The position numbers and the translations under genes are program-made. The notes beneath the pieces are model-generated. The model made no database searches, was not told the origin of the DNA, and was given only the letters and a program-made list of their open reading frames with translations. From Saccharomonospora cyanea NA-134 (GTDB lineage Bacteria > Actinomycetota > Actinomycetes > Mycobacteriales > Pseudonocardiaceae), in the NCBI RefSeq assembly GCF_000244975.1, contig NZ_CM001440.1, positions 4,696,325-4,760,324 of the forward strand: a DNA stretch of 64,000 nucleotides, read 5' to 3'. Position 1 is the stretch's first letter, and the number at the start of each line of letters is the position of its first letter. Positions 55,679-64,000 of the stretch are shown in pieces.

Positions 55679-57154
55679 TCAGCCACCCGGGACGATCGGG
55701 ATGCTCGTCGGCGGCAGGTTGCCGGTCGGCCCCGGGTTCTGCCCCGTGGGAACGCCCTGCCCCGGTCCGATGGGGATGGACGGGATCGGAGAGTTTCCGC
55801 TGGACGGCACCGGGCCGGTGTTCCCGCCTCCGTCACCGCCCTCGTCGCTGTCGCCGGACACGAGCAGCACCGTGACCAGCACACCCACGCCGACGACGAC
55901 CACAGCCGCCAGGGTCCACACCCACCACGGCGTCGAACGCTTCGACGGAGCCGGACCGTACTGCTGGGGCCCGTGCGGGTAACCGCCCGGTCCCGGAGGA
56001 ACCGGCGAGCCGTGCGGAGGCGTGCCGTAGGGCGAGGCCATCGCCGGGTGCTGCGGTGGCCCCTGCACCGGGCCCGGCCCGTAGCCCTGCGGCTGGCCGG
56101 GGTTCGGCACAGGCGGCTGCTGACCCGGATAGCCCGCCATGGGCGGCTGCCCCTGGGGAGCCTGCTGTGGAACGGGTGCGAACCGCCCTGGGGCGGACTG
56201 CTGTCCCTGCGGCGATGCGGGGCCGCCTCCCTGCTGAGCACCGAACGGCTGCACCGGCGCCCCCTCTCCGACTCGACCGTGTCCCTGTCGTGGATCGCTC
56301 TTCGCCGCACCGCGTTCGAGCGCCTTCCTCGCGGCCGACACCAGCTCGACGCAGTTCGCGTACCGTTCCTCGGCCGTCTTGGCCATCCCCTTGCGCACCA
56401 CCTCGTCGACGGCAGCGGGCAGCGAAGGCACGGCCTGGGACACCGACGGCACGTCGCCGCTCAGATGTCCCTTGATCACTGTCTGCACGTCCCCCTTGAA
56501 CGGAGGCTGGCCCGTCAGACAGGCGAACAGCATGCACGCGAGCGCGTACTGGTCGGTGCGGCCGTCCAGCGGCTCGCCCCGGAGATGCTCGGGCGCCGCG
56601 TACGTCGGCGAGCCGAGGAAGTCGCCGCTGCGGGTGCGATGCCCCGTCGTGCCTCGCCGGGTCAGGCCGAAATCGGCGATGTAGACGTGTTCCCGCGCCG
56701 ACTCCCGGCTGGTGACGAGGACGTTCGCCGGCTTCACGTCGAGGTGGACGAGGCCGCGCTCGTGCAGAGTGTCGAGGGCGTCGGCGACCTGGTCGAGCAA
56801 CCCGAGAGCCCGCTCGGGCGGCATCGGACTGCCCGAGATGAGGCTCGCCAGGTCGGAGCCGTCGACGAGCCGCATCGCGATGTAGAGCATCCCGTCGAGC
56901 TCGCCGAAGTCGTACAGCGGCACGATGTTGGCGTGATCGATGGCCGACGTGTTGCGTGCCTCGTCGACGAATCTCTCGCGGAACTCGGCATCGGCACCGA
57001 GGTGCTCACCGATCACCTTCAGGGCCACCTTGCGCCCCAGACGCACATCGGTGGCCCTGTACATCACGCTCATGCCACCTCGGCCGAGCACACCGTCGAT
57101 ACGGTAGTTGCCCAGCCGCCGACCTGTCAGGTCGGCCGACTCCTCGCCTGCCAC
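55679..57154 (-). CDS. Membrane Ser/Thr protein kinase (Pkn type) with HLD catalytic loop
   Basis: A 491-residue protein from GTG 57154, 7 nt behind a TAGGCT box. Kinase domain about 16-280: glycine loop LGRGGMSV (23-30), Lys46, Glu65, DFG at 161-163, and PTYAAPEH as the activation-segment end. The catalytic loop reads HLDVKPAN (137-144), so the usual HRD arginine is a leucine, while Asp139 and Asn144 are kept. A Pro/Gln/Gly-rich linker leads to one transmembrane helix (about 408-432) and a short Gly/Pro-rich extracellular tail without PASTA repeats. The signal and targets are unknown. Confidence 0.92.
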   Translation of the reverse strand: MAGEESADLTGRRLGNYRIDGVLGRGGMSVMYRATDVRLGRKVALKVIGEHLGADAEFRERFVDEARNTSAIDHANIVPLYDFGELDGMLYIAMRLVDGSDLASLISGSPMPPERALGLLDQVADALDTLHERGLVHLDVKPANVLVTSRESAREHVYIADFGLTRRGTTGHRTRSGDFLGSPTYAAPEHLRGEPLDGRTDQYALACMLFACLTGQPPFKGDVQTVIKGHLSGDVPSVSQAVPSLPAAVDEVVRKGMAKTAEERYANCVELVSAARKALERGAAKSDPRQGHGRVGEGAPVQPFGAQQGGGPASPQGQQSAPGRFAPVPQQAPQGQPPMAGYPGQQPPVPNPGQPQGYGPGPVQGPPQHPAMASPYGTPPHGSPVPPGPGGYPHGPQQYGPAPSKRSTPWWVWTLAAVVVVGVGVLVTVLLVSGDSDEGGDGGGNTGPVPSSGNSPIPSIPIGPGQGVPTGQNPGPTGNLPPTSIPIVPGG

Positions 57155-57241
57155 AGAGCGCAGCCTAACGTCTGCACATCGGCTCCGGTGCCCGCGTCCG
57201 CGTCGACGTGACCGCCCACTCCCGGAGCCGAATCGCGAGAG

Positions 57242-57448
57242 TTACGAGACCTTACGGACGTCCGCGGCCTGACTACGGCCGTCCCGCCCGGCCGTGATCT
57301 CGAACTCCACCCGGTCGCCCTCGTCGAGAGTTCGGAAACCCTCCGCCTGGATGGCGGAGTAGTGCACGAAGACATCGGGGCCTTCAGGAGACTCGATGAA
57401 CCCGTAACCCTTTTCCGCGTTGAACCACTTGACCGTGCCGACAGCCAC
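57242..57448 (-). CDS. Cold-shock protein (CspA family)
   Basis: A 68-residue single cold-shock domain from GTG 57448, with an AGGAGGACACC ribosome-binding site. RNP1 is KGYGFIE and RNP2 is DVFVHYSAI. It binds RNA and single-stranded DNA and probably acts as an RNA chaperone. Unlike the protein at 8073 it has no extension. The 152 nt between it and the AIM24 gene contain nothing recognised. Confidence 0.95.
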   Translation of the reverse strand: MAVGTVKWFNAEKGYGFIESPEGPDVFVHYSAIQAEGFRTLDEGDRVEFEITAGRDGRSQAADVRKVS

Positions 57449-57600
57449 GGTGTCCTCCTCGTGCCAAACCAAACGCGGACAGCCGGTGCCTGCCGCGCTC
57501 CAAGCGACGATCACGCTACCTGAAGAACGCGCGGTGGCAATGGTCAATTCGCGGGAAATACGCGGCGTGAACAGCGGCCCCCGAACCCCCCGCCTCCGCC

Positions 57601-58194
57601 CTACGAACGGGGTCTGGTCTGCACCAACACCGTCCCCGGGCCCGCCACGTCGAGCGCCAGACCTTTGCCGGTTCTGATCGACTGCGGCTCCGCCGGGTCG
57701 ATCGCCCGCAGCCTCACCTGCACGGTGTCCGGGAAGGCCAGGACGAACAGCGGGTTCACGGTCACCACCTCGCCCGCCTTCAACGTCAGGGCGTCCACGG
57801 GACCACGGCAGGCGAACACCAGCGGGCCGGTACCGCTGTAGTGCTTCAGGAACCCGGAATCACCGCCGAAGAGCGACTGGTGCGCGGGCCACGGGTGGTC
57901 GTGACGCACGGTGGCCGGCCTGGCCAGCACCGCGTCGGAGGCCACCGACCAGCCGAGCTGCCCACTCAGTTCCAGCGGGTACGTGTCACCGGGGTGCCGG
58001 GGGGCGAGGTCGATCCAGCCACCCTGAGCGGGCGCCGTGAAGATCGCGGGGGCACTCCCCTTGCCCTTCTTCGACCGTGTCACCCCGAAGCTGTGCGCGA
58101 GCACGGTGTCGGGGTGAGCCTCCACGGCCTCACCCCCGGAGAGGGCGACCCGGGCGATCCCGAACGCGGGAGTGTGCCGAGTGTTGACTTGCAT
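57601..58194 (-). CDS. AIM24 family protein (copy 1)
   Basis: A 197-residue protein from ATG 58194, 5 nt after the stop of the other AIM24 gene. Motifs of the family: [54 protein letters not shown] and [20 protein letters not shown]. The fold is a beta-rich jelly-roll/prism named after a yeast mitochondrial protein. Bacterial function unknown. It is shorter and less typical than copy 2. Confidence 0.8.
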   Translation of the reverse strand: MQVNTRHTPAFGIARVALSGGEAVEAHPDTVLAHSFGVTRSKKGKGSAPAIFTAPAQGGWIDLAPRHPGDTYPLELSGQLGWSVASDAVLARPATVRHDHPWPAHQSLFGGDSGFLKHYSGTGPLVFACRGPVDALTLKAGEVVTVNPLFVLAFPDTVQVRLRAIDPAEPQSIRTGKGLALDVAGPGTVLVQTRPRS

Positions 58195-58199
58195 CGCGC

Positions 58200-58880
58200 T
58201 TACCGGGAAGGCATCCGGGCGATCAGCCACGCCAGCAGCGCGTCCGGGTTGCGGGTCTGCGTCAGGATCTGCCCGGGACCCGCGAAGTCGAACACGAAAC
58301 CCTCGCCGCTCTTCAGCGACTGGATGACGCCCTGCGACACCTTGCGCAGCTGCGACTGCACGGTGTCGGCGTAGGCGACCACGTGCCCGGAGTCGATGGT
58401 GACGTACTCGCCCGGCTGCAGGTTCACGACGTCGATGGCGCCGTAGCAGGACACGACGAGCTGCCCCTGACCCTGGGCGTGGGTGAGGAAGCCGCCCTCA
58501 CCGCCGAAGAGGTTGCCGAAGCCGCCCCACTTGGTCTCCAGGTGGATGCCGTGCGAGTTGGCCAGCCACGACCCCCGGGTCACACACCAACCGACCCGAC
58601 CGTCCATTTCGATGACCCGGATGTCACCCGGCAGACCACCTGCCACATCCACCCAGCCGCCGTTGGGTGGTGGAGCCGTGTAGGTCGACACGAACAGCGA
58701 CTCGCCGCCGAGGAAGGCCCTGCCGAGGCCCTTCATGACCCCGCCCTGCGTGTTGGCCTGCATGTGCATCCCGTAGCTGGTGGCGACCATGGCACCCGAC
58801 TCGACCTGTGCGGGTTCGTTGGGTGCGAGCAGCAGCCTCGCGACCGCGAAGGACGGCTGGTGGCGAATCTGTACCTGCAC
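58200..58880 (-). CDS. AIM24 family protein (copy 2)
   Basis: A 226-residue protein from GTG 58880 behind GGGGAGACACA. Motifs: ESGAMVATSYGMHMQANTQG, GGESLFVSTYTAPPPNGGWV, NLFGGEGGFLTHAQGQGQLV and LQPGEYVTIDSGHVVAYADT. The tail QTRNPDALLAWLIARMPSR is typical of bacterial AIM24. Together with copy 1 it forms a two-gene operon divergent from moeA (75 nt apart). Function unknown. Confidence 0.87.
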   Translation of the reverse strand: MQVQIRHQPSFAVARLLLAPNEPAQVESGAMVATSYGMHMQANTQGGVMKGLGRAFLGGESLFVSTYTAPPPNGGWVDVAGGLPGDIRVIEMDGRVGWCVTRGSWLANSHGIHLETKWGGFGNLFGGEGGFLTHAQGQGQLVVSCYGAIDVVNLQPGEYVTIDSGHVVAYADTVQSQLRKVSQGVIQSLKSGEGFVFDFAGPGQILTQTRNPDALLAWLIARMPSR

Positions 58881-58955
58881 TGTGTCTCCCCTGTTCGTGC
58901 GACGTCCGGCGCGGAGAAGTTTTGCACGAGGCCGCAGGGCGACGAGGATGGTCTG

Positions 58956-60161
58956 GTGATCTCCGTCGAAGAACACAGCGCCAGGGTCCGCGAGGTGGTC
59001 GGAACTCGGCCGGTGGTCCGGCGCGCACTGGGTGACTGCGCGGGTCTGGTGCTCGCCGAGGACATCGCCGCGGGAGTGCCGCTGCCGCCGTTCGACAACT
59101 CCGCGATGGACGGCTACGCCGTCCGGTCGGCGGACGTGGCGGGCGCGCGGGAGGACTCGCCGGTGGAGTTGCCGGTGGCCGCCGACATCCCGGCCGGGCG
59201 CACGGACGTTCCCGCGCTCGCACCGGGCACGGCACACCGGATCATGACGGGGGCGCCGATGCCGCAGGGCGCCGACAGCGTCGTCATGGTGGAACGTACC
59301 GACGGCGGTGAACGACGCGTGGCGATCTCCGCCGCCGCCCCGGAAGGCACCCACGTGCGTCGCGCGGGTGAGGACGTCAGCGCGGGAAGCGTCGTGCTGC
59401 GCGCGGGCACGGTGCTCGGGCCCGCGCAGCTCGGTCTCGCCTCCGCCGTCGGCGTCGACCGGCTTCCCGTCCTCGAACCACCACGGGTCCTCGTGGTGTC
59501 CACGGGCACCGAACTCGTGCATCCGCCCGCACCGCTGCTGCACGGTCAGATCTACGAGTCCAACAGTGTGATGCTCGAAGCGGGCCTGAAAGCGCTCGGC
59601 TGCCACGTCGAGACCGTGCGCAGCGTCGCCGACGACGTCGCCGAGTTCCGCGCCACCGTGGAGCCGAAGCTGGCGGAGGCCGACCTGGTGGTGACGTCGG
59701 GCGGGGTGAGCGCGGGAGCGTACGAGGTGGTCAAGGACGCGCTCACCGACTCCGGCATCACGTTCGGCAAGGTGGCCATGCAGCCGGGCGGCCCGCAGGG
59801 CTGCGGACGGTGGCACGGCGTGCCGGTGGTGACGCTGCCCGGCAACCCGGTGAGCGTGCTCGTGTCGTTCGAGGTGTTCGTGCGCCCGGCACTGCTGGCC
59901 GCGCTCGGTCACGTCGCCACGGAGCGCACGCGAGTGCGGGCGCGGCTGACCGAGACGTTGAACTCACCCAAGGGCAAGCGGCAGTTCCGGCGTGGCTACT
60001 ACACGCCGGGCGAGGGCCAGGTGACCGGGATCGTGGGCCCGAGGGGCGGACCGGGGTCACACCTGCTGGCGTCGTTCGCCCAGGCGAACTGCCTCATCGT
60101 CCTCGACGAGGAGACCACCGAAGCCCCGAAGGACTCCACGGTGGACGTCCTCCTCCTCTGA
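58956..60161 (+). CDS. moeA: Molybdopterin molybdenumtransferase MoeA
   Basis: A 401-residue protein from GTG 58956 with GAGGA 8 nt upstream. It inserts molybdenum into adenylylated molybdopterin. Motifs: PLPPFDNSAMDGYAVRSADV, IMTGAPMPQGADSVVMVERT, RVLVVSTGTEL, VVTSGGVSAGAYEVVKDAL and TLPGNPVSVLVSFEVFVRPA. Position upstream of psd and pssA matches M. tuberculosis moeA2 (Rv0438c). Its substrate would come from the MogA domain of the fusion at 24759. Confidence 0.94.
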   Translation: MISVEEHSARVREVVGTRPVVRRALGDCAGLVLAEDIAAGVPLPPFDNSAMDGYAVRSADVAGAREDSPVELPVAADIPAGRTDVPALAPGTAHRIMTGAPMPQGADSVVMVERTDGGERRVAISAAAPEGTHVRRAGEDVSAGSVVLRAGTVLGPAQLGLASAVGVDRLPVLEPPRVLVVSTGTELVHPPAPLLHGQIYESNSVMLEAGLKALGCHVETVRSVADDVAEFRATVEPKLAEADLVVTSGGVSAGAYEVVKDALTDSGITFGKVAMQPGGPQGCGRWHGVPVVTLPGNPVSVLVSFEVFVRPALLAALGHVATERTRVRARLTETLNSPKGKRQFRRGYYTPGEGQVTGIVGPRGGPGSHLLASFAQANCLIVLDEETTEAPKDSTVDVLLL

Positions 60162-60162
60162 A

Positions 60163-60257
60163 GGCGTGTCCGCAGCTGATGCACGCGTGTCCGCAGCCTG
60201 CGGCGCGGACACGCCTACCGGAACTGCGAACACACGTACAGACACTGCGGACACGAG
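60163..60257. repeat. Four 21-nt repeat units in inverted pairs (locus D)
   Basis: Two units on the minus strand (60163-60183 and 60184-60204) face two on the plus strand (60216-60236 and 60237-60257). They share the core TGCGGACAC and could fold into a long hairpin just 1 nt past the moeA stop. The rest of the 172-nt gap holds only a TAGGCT box before the next gene. Confidence 0.65.
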
Positions 60258-60333
60258 ACGCTGCGTCTCGGTACGTAAGTTGTACACGCGTGCTTGCTTT
60301 CCGTGATCGGACGCTGTTCTAGGCTCGCGCGAC

Positions 60334-60597
60334 ATGGGTTTCTTCTCGTGGATCATCTTCGGCGCACTGGCGGGCTGGGCGGCGGGCCTGATCGTCGGAG
60401 CGGGCCGGCGCCGCCACCAGGGCTGCGTCCTGAACGTGCTGGTGGGAGTGGTGGGAGCCACGCTCGGCGGGTTCGTCTACCGCCTCGCCACGGGAGAGCG
60501 GAAGACCTTCGAGTTCGACTTCCCCAGCTTCGGTGTCGCCGTACTCGGCGCCGTGCTCCTCCTGGGCCTGCTGCGGCTGCTCGAACGACGGCAATGA
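60334..60597 (+). CDS. GlsB/YeaQ/YmgE family membrane protein
   Basis: An 87-residue protein from ATG 60334 with three hydrophobic segments. The family pattern is ALAGWAAGLIVGAGRRRHQG followed by VLNVLVGVVGATLGGFVYRL (transglycosylase-associated protein family). TAGGCT lies 8 nt before the ATG. Function unknown; often stress-induced in other bacteria. Confidence 0.85.
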   Translation: MGFFSWIIFGALAGWAAGLIVGAGRRRHQGCVLNVLVGVVGATLGGFVYRLATGERKTFEFDFPSFGVAVLGAVLLLGLLRLLERRQ

Positions 60598-60791
60598 ACG
60601 GCACACCGACCGGCACATCCCACGTCCAGGCGACGAACGACCCACCTGTCGCACCACGCCTTGTAACGTTTTGCGCACACTTCGTGACGGCACATCGAGG
60701 ACGCCCTACCATCGACGGTCCGCGGCCGGGTGGCGTACGACGTCGGGGGGCGGACGGCACCCGGCCCGTCCATTACGGGAAAATCGACACC

Positions 60792-61475
60792 ATGAGCGCC
60801 AACTCGCTCGGCCACGCCGTGCGTCTCGTCCGTGAAACCCTTCCCCCGATGCACCCCGCCGGCCGCCCGTTCGTCGCGGGCGGCGCCGCCGCCACTCTCC
60901 TGTTGAGGAAGCTGTCACCCCGGCTCGGCCTGCTGGCCGGTCTCGGCACGCTGGCGACGGCGGCCTTCTTCCGGGAACCCCGACGCGTCCCGCCGATGCG
61001 CGACGACCTCGTGCTCGCGGCCGCCGACGGCCTGGTGTCGTTGATCGAGGAGGCGACCCCTCCTGTCGAACTCGGCCTGCCCGACCGCCCCCTGACCCGT
61101 GTCAGCGTGTTCCTGTCCGTGTTCGATGTTCACGTCCAGCGCACACCTGTGCGCGGTACCGTCGAGAAAGTGGCCTATCGACCCGGCAAGTTCCTCTCCG
61201 CCGACCTCGACAAGGCCAGTGAGGACAACGAACGCAACTCCGTGTTGCTGCGGGTTCCCGACGGGCGGCAGCTCGTTGTGACCCAGATCGCGGGGCTTGT
61301 GGCACGGCGTATCGTCTGCGAGGTCGGTGAGGGCGATCACGTCGAGGCCGGTGCGACCTACGGGCTCATCCGGTTCGGCTCGCGGGTGGACACCTACCTG
61401 CCGCCCGGAAGCCGAGTGCTGGTCTCCAAGGGCCAGCGCACGATCGGCGGCGAGACCCCCCTCGCCGCGTTATGA
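60792..61475 (+). CDS. psd: Phosphatidylserine decarboxylase proenzyme
   Basis: A 227-residue enzyme that makes phosphatidylethanolamine. The self-cleavage site is in IRFGSRVDTYLP, where the Gly-Ser bond is cut and Ser becomes the pyruvoyl group. The earlier motif FLSVFDVHVQRTPVRGTVEK contains the conserved His used in catalysis. The length matches mycobacterial Psd (about 230 residues). It is 19 nt upstream of pssA, whose product supplies its substrate. Confidence 0.95.
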   Translation: MSANSLGHAVRLVRETLPPMHPAGRPFVAGGAAATLLLRKLSPRLGLLAGLGTLATAAFFREPRRVPPMRDDLVLAAADGLVSLIEEATPPVELGLPDRPLTRVSVFLSVFDVHVQRTPVRGTVEKVAYRPGKFLSADLDKASEDNERNSVLLRVPDGRQLVVTQIAGLVARRIVCEVGEGDHVEAGATYGLIRFGSRVDTYLPPGSRVLVSKGQRTIGGETPLAAL

Positions 61476-61494
61476 CGTTGTGAAGGACTGATAG

Positions 61495-62481
61495 ATGTCC
61501 CGGACCACACCCGGCGTCCGGCTGCTGCCGAACGCGATCACGGTGCTGGCCTTGTGTGCGGGGTTGTCCGCCGTGCAGTTCGCCCTCGGTGGCCAGTACG
61601 GCCTCGCGATCGGCGCCATCGGCATAGCGGCGGTGCTCGACAGCCTGGACGGCCGGATCGCGCGTCTGCTCGACGCGACCTCGAAGATGGGAGCGGAGCT
61701 CGATTCGCTGTCGGACGCGATCTCGTTCGGTGTGGCTCCCGCCCTCGTGCTGTACGTGTGGCTGCCGGACCCGGGCAGGTTCGGCTGGGTGGCCGCGCTG
61801 ATCTTCGCCGTGTGCATGGTGCTGCGGCTGGCGCGGTTCAACACGCTGTTGGACGACGCCGAGCAGCCGCCGTACGCGAGCGAGTTCTTCGTCGGTGTAC
61901 CCGCGCCGGCCGGTGGGCTGCTCGCACTGCTGCCGGTGATGGCCACGCTGGAGTTCGGCGCGGGCTGGTGGTCGAGCGAGTCGGTGGTCTGGGTGTGGAC
62001 CGTGGCGATCTCCGCCCTGTGCATCAGCCGGATCCCGACGTTGTCGTTGAAGCGGCTGCGGGTTCCGGCCAAGGCGGTGGCGCCGCTGCTCGTGGTGGTG
62101 GGGCTGGCCGCCGCGGCGACGATCCAGTACCCGTTGCTCGTCCTCTCCAGCGTTCTGCTGCTCTACCTGGTGCACCTGCCGTACGCGGTGCGCCGTTACC
62201 AGTGGCTCGCGAGGCATCCGGAGGCGTGGGACGTGCCGCCGAAGGAGCGCAGGGCCATCCGCCGGGGCCGTACGCAGCGCCGGGTCGGCCTGCGCAAGCC
62301 CCAGTTCCGCAAGGTCGCGGGCGCGGCGCGGCGCGCGGTGAAACGCCCGCGCGCTGCGACGGCGCACGTGCCGAGGGTGTATCCGCCCGAGCCGATCGCC
62401 GCCCCCCGTAGTCGCACCGACGACCGCGGGCCGCGCAGGCGCAACTGGCGGCGGATCGGCCTTCGGCAGGGCAGGGAGTGA
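61495..62481 (+). CDS. pssA: CDP-diacylglycerol--serine O-phosphatidyltransferase
   Basis: A 328-residue membrane enzyme with some eight helices. The CDP-alcohol phosphotransferase signature is LDSLDGRIARLLDATSKMGA followed by ELDSLSDAISFGVAP, with all the metal-binding Asp residues in place. It makes phosphatidylserine for Psd. The last 90 residues form a long basic Arg-rich tail, rare in short homologues but common in actinobacteria. Confidence 0.95.
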   Translation: MSRTTPGVRLLPNAITVLALCAGLSAVQFALGGQYGLAIGAIGIAAVLDSLDGRIARLLDATSKMGAELDSLSDAISFGVAPALVLYVWLPDPGRFGWVAALIFAVCMVLRLARFNTLLDDAEQPPYASEFFVGVPAPAGGLLALLPVMATLEFGAGWWSSESVVWVWTVAISALCISRIPTLSLKRLRVPAKAVAPLLVVVGLAAAATIQYPLLVLSSVLLLYLVHLPYAVRRYQWLARHPEAWDVPPKERRAIRRGRTQRRVGLRKPQFRKVAGAARRAVKRPRAATAHVPRVYPPEPIAAPRSRTDDRGPRRRNWRRIGLRQGRE

Positions 62482-62529
62482 CACCCCGGTAACCGAAGCT
62501 CACCGGGCCGCGTGTCTAGAGTGGTTGCC

Positions 62530-64000
62530 GTGACGTCACCACGGCTTTCGCTGACCGTCCGCCACACCACGTCCGCCCTCGACTCCCGCCGGGGTGTCGT
62601 GCGGCTGCATCCCGAGGTGCTCGACGCCCTCGGGTTGCGGGCGTGGGACGCGGTGAGACTCACCGGGGCGCGGGTCAGCGCGGCGCTGGCCGCGTGCGCG
62701 CCGGGCGGCTCGGCTCCGGGCGTGGTGCTGGTCGACGACGTCACGATGGCGAACCTCGGTGTCCAGGAGGGCTCCGAGGTCGTCGTCGAGCCGTGCGAGG
62801 TGAGCGCGGCCCGCAGCGTCACGGTGGCCGGTTCCAGGCTGGCCCGGATGTCGTTGACACCTCACACACTGCGGCTGGCGCTGCTGGGCAAGGTCTTCAC
62901 CGTGGGCGACGCCGTGTCGCTGCTGCCCCAGGACCTCGCGCCACCACCGGGGTCGGACGTGGCGAGCGCGCGGGGGGCGCTGTCACGGGCCATCGGCGCC
63001 ACGTGGACCACCGAACTGCTCACCATCACGGCCACCGACCCCCCGGGCCCCGTCGCCGTGGGCCAGGCGACCGTCGTCTCGTGGCGGGGCGACGGTGCGG
63101 AGCTCGCGGGGCAGCGGTCGGATCCGGCCCCGCGGACCACCGCTCCGAGCGACCGGGAGCCCGGCCGGGAACCCATCGACGCCGAGGTGGTGGAGGAGGC
63201 CGACGCCCCTCCGCCTCTTGCGGACCTCGCGGGCGCCGAGTCCGCGGCTCGCACGCTCGCCGAGTGGCTCGACCTCGCGTTCCACCGCCCCGACCTGCTC
63301 AGCAAGCTCGGCACCTCGCCCCGCCTGGGCGTGTTGCTGTCGGGCCCCGAGGGCGTCGGGAAGGCCACGCTGGTGCGTTCCGTGGCGCGTGCCGAGAACG
63401 TCGACGTGGTGATGGTGGAAGCGCCCACCCTCGCGGTACTGGAACCCGACGCGGCGGTGGCACGGTTGACGGAGGCCCTTTCGGCGGCCTCGCGAAAGCA
63501 GCCGAGCATCCTCGTGCTCACCGACGTCGACACGCTGCTGCCGGTGTCGCAGCCGCCTCCCGTCGCCACCGTGGTGCTCGACCGGCTGCGCACCGCCCTC
63601 GCTCGTGCCGAGTTCGCGGTGGTGGCGACCACGGCGCATCCCGAGTCGGTCGACCCTCGCCTGCGTGCGGTGGACCTGCTGGACCGGGAGCTGCGGCTGG
63701 GGATGCCGGACGCGCGCACACGGACGGAGCTCCTCCGCGTGCTGTTGCGGGACACTCCGCTGGAAGCCGGGGTCGACCTGGGTGCGGTGGCTGAGCGCAC
63801 GCCAGGGTTCGTGGCCGCCGACCTGGTGGCGCTGCGACGGGACGCCGCCCTGCGCGCGGCCCTGCGGCACACCGGCGACGAGGGCGAGCCACGAGTGCGG
63901 CAGCAGGACCTGTTGGACGCGGTCGAGTCGGTGCGCCCGATCTCCATGTCCACCACCGACACGCTGGCCACCGGCGGCATCACGCTCGACGACGTCGGGG
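62530..64000 (+). CDS. CDC48-like AAA protein, 3' end outside window
   Basis: About 490 residues are visible from GTG 62530, which lies 7 nt behind TAGAGT (62517-62522). Residues 1-110 are an N-domain of the CDC48/VAT kind (LHPEVLDALGLRAWDAVRLT). The first AAA domain begins near 230. Its Walker A is GPEGVGKA (272-279), with Ala in place of Ser/Thr, and the Walker B stretch is ILVLTDVD, lacking the usual D-E pair. So the first ATPase domain is probably inactive; the second would follow beyond the edge. It matches the position of M. tuberculosis Rv0435c, next to pssA. Confidence 0.88.
   Translation, partial: MTSPRLSLTVRHTTSALDSRRGVVRLHPEVLDALGLRAWDAVRLTGARVSAALAACAPGGSAPGVVLVDDVTMANLGVQEGSEVVVEPCEVSAARSVTVAGSRLARMSLTPHTLRLALLGKVFTVGDAVSLLPQDLAPPPGSDVASARGALSRAIGATWTTELLTITATDPPGPVAVGQATVVSWRGDGAELAGQRSDPAPRTTAPSDREPGREPIDAEVVEEADAPPPLADLAGAESAARTLAEWLDLAFHRPDLLSKLGTSPRLGVLLSGPEGVGKATLVRSVARAENVDVVMVEAPTLAVLEPDAAVARLTEALSAASRKQPSILVLTDVDTLLPVSQPPPVATVVLDRLRTALARAEFAVVATTAHPESVDPRLRAVDLLDRELRLGMPDARTRTELLRVLLRDTPLEAGVDLGAVAERTPGFVAADLVALRRDAALRAALRHTGDEGEPRVRQQDLLDAVESVRPISMSTTDTLATGGITLDDVG

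Overview
High-GC actinobacterial chromosome, most likely a member of the Pseudonocardiaceae (Saccharomonospora/Amycolatopsis-like). The evidence is strongly GC-biased codon use, many GTG starts, many starts placed directly behind TANNNT -10 boxes, a roadblock/DUF742/GTPase conservon, an Rpf with LysM, and two blocks colinear with Mycobacterium tuberculosis gene order. The genus is inference. No rRNA, tRNA, CRISPR array or insertion sequence was recognised.

Layout. (1) 0-9.5 kb: a truncated NCS2 permease, DUF2530, a sacsin-like HSP90-type ATPase abutting a DUF3027 gene, a glutaminyl-cyclotransferase-like lipoprotein, an MFS transporter, a DUF2771 lipoprotein, a decayed Rrf2/NsrR gene, a cold-shock protein with a clear terminator, and a HAD hydrolase. 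(2) 9.5-18.3 kb: a TetR regulator with an R2-like ligand-binding oxidase, a K+ channel, an acyl-CoA synthetase, YccF, an SRPBCC protein, a RecQ-type helicase and two phosphatases. (3) 18.3-27.6 kb: molybdenum region. A molybdate ABC operon with an HTH-TOBE regulator is divergent from moaA-moaD. Next come rpfA (CRP-like box plus a putative c-di-AMP riboswitch), a MogA/MoaB-MoaE fusion, moaC and a malic enzyme, the last three joined by 4-nt overlaps. (4) 27.7-30.3 kb: a small conserved gene divergent from an XPB-partner protein.

(5) 30.4-44.6 kb: a signalling/transport island lying between the XPB-partner gene and the XPB helicase gene, which I recall as neighbours in M. tuberculosis. It holds two large NIT-domain histidine-kinase-like proteins, two roadblock proteins, two DUF742 proteins, one GTPase, a nitrate/sulfonate-type ABC importer and a second orphan binding protein. 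Each kinase gene is divergent from a binding-protein gene. This is the most interesting part of the window.

(6) 44.6-57.5 kb: XPB helicase, a DUF72 protein without a normal start codon, a DJ-1/PfpI protein, a secreted M14 carboxypeptidase, groEL with two CIRCE operators, an IdeR/DtxR-box-controlled iron-chelate ABC operon, a Ser/Thr kinase and a cold-shock protein. (7) 57.6-64 kb: two AIM24 proteins divergent from moeA, then GlsB-like, psd, pssA and a truncated CDC48-like AAA protein, matching the M. tuberculosis moeA2-psd-pssA-ATPase order.

Molybdate uptake (modABC), pterin synthesis (moaA, moaC, moaD, MoaE) and metal insertion (MogA, moeA) are all present, so the window encodes much of a molybdenum-cofactor pathway. 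A dispersed 21-nt repeat sits just downstream of stop codons at four places.
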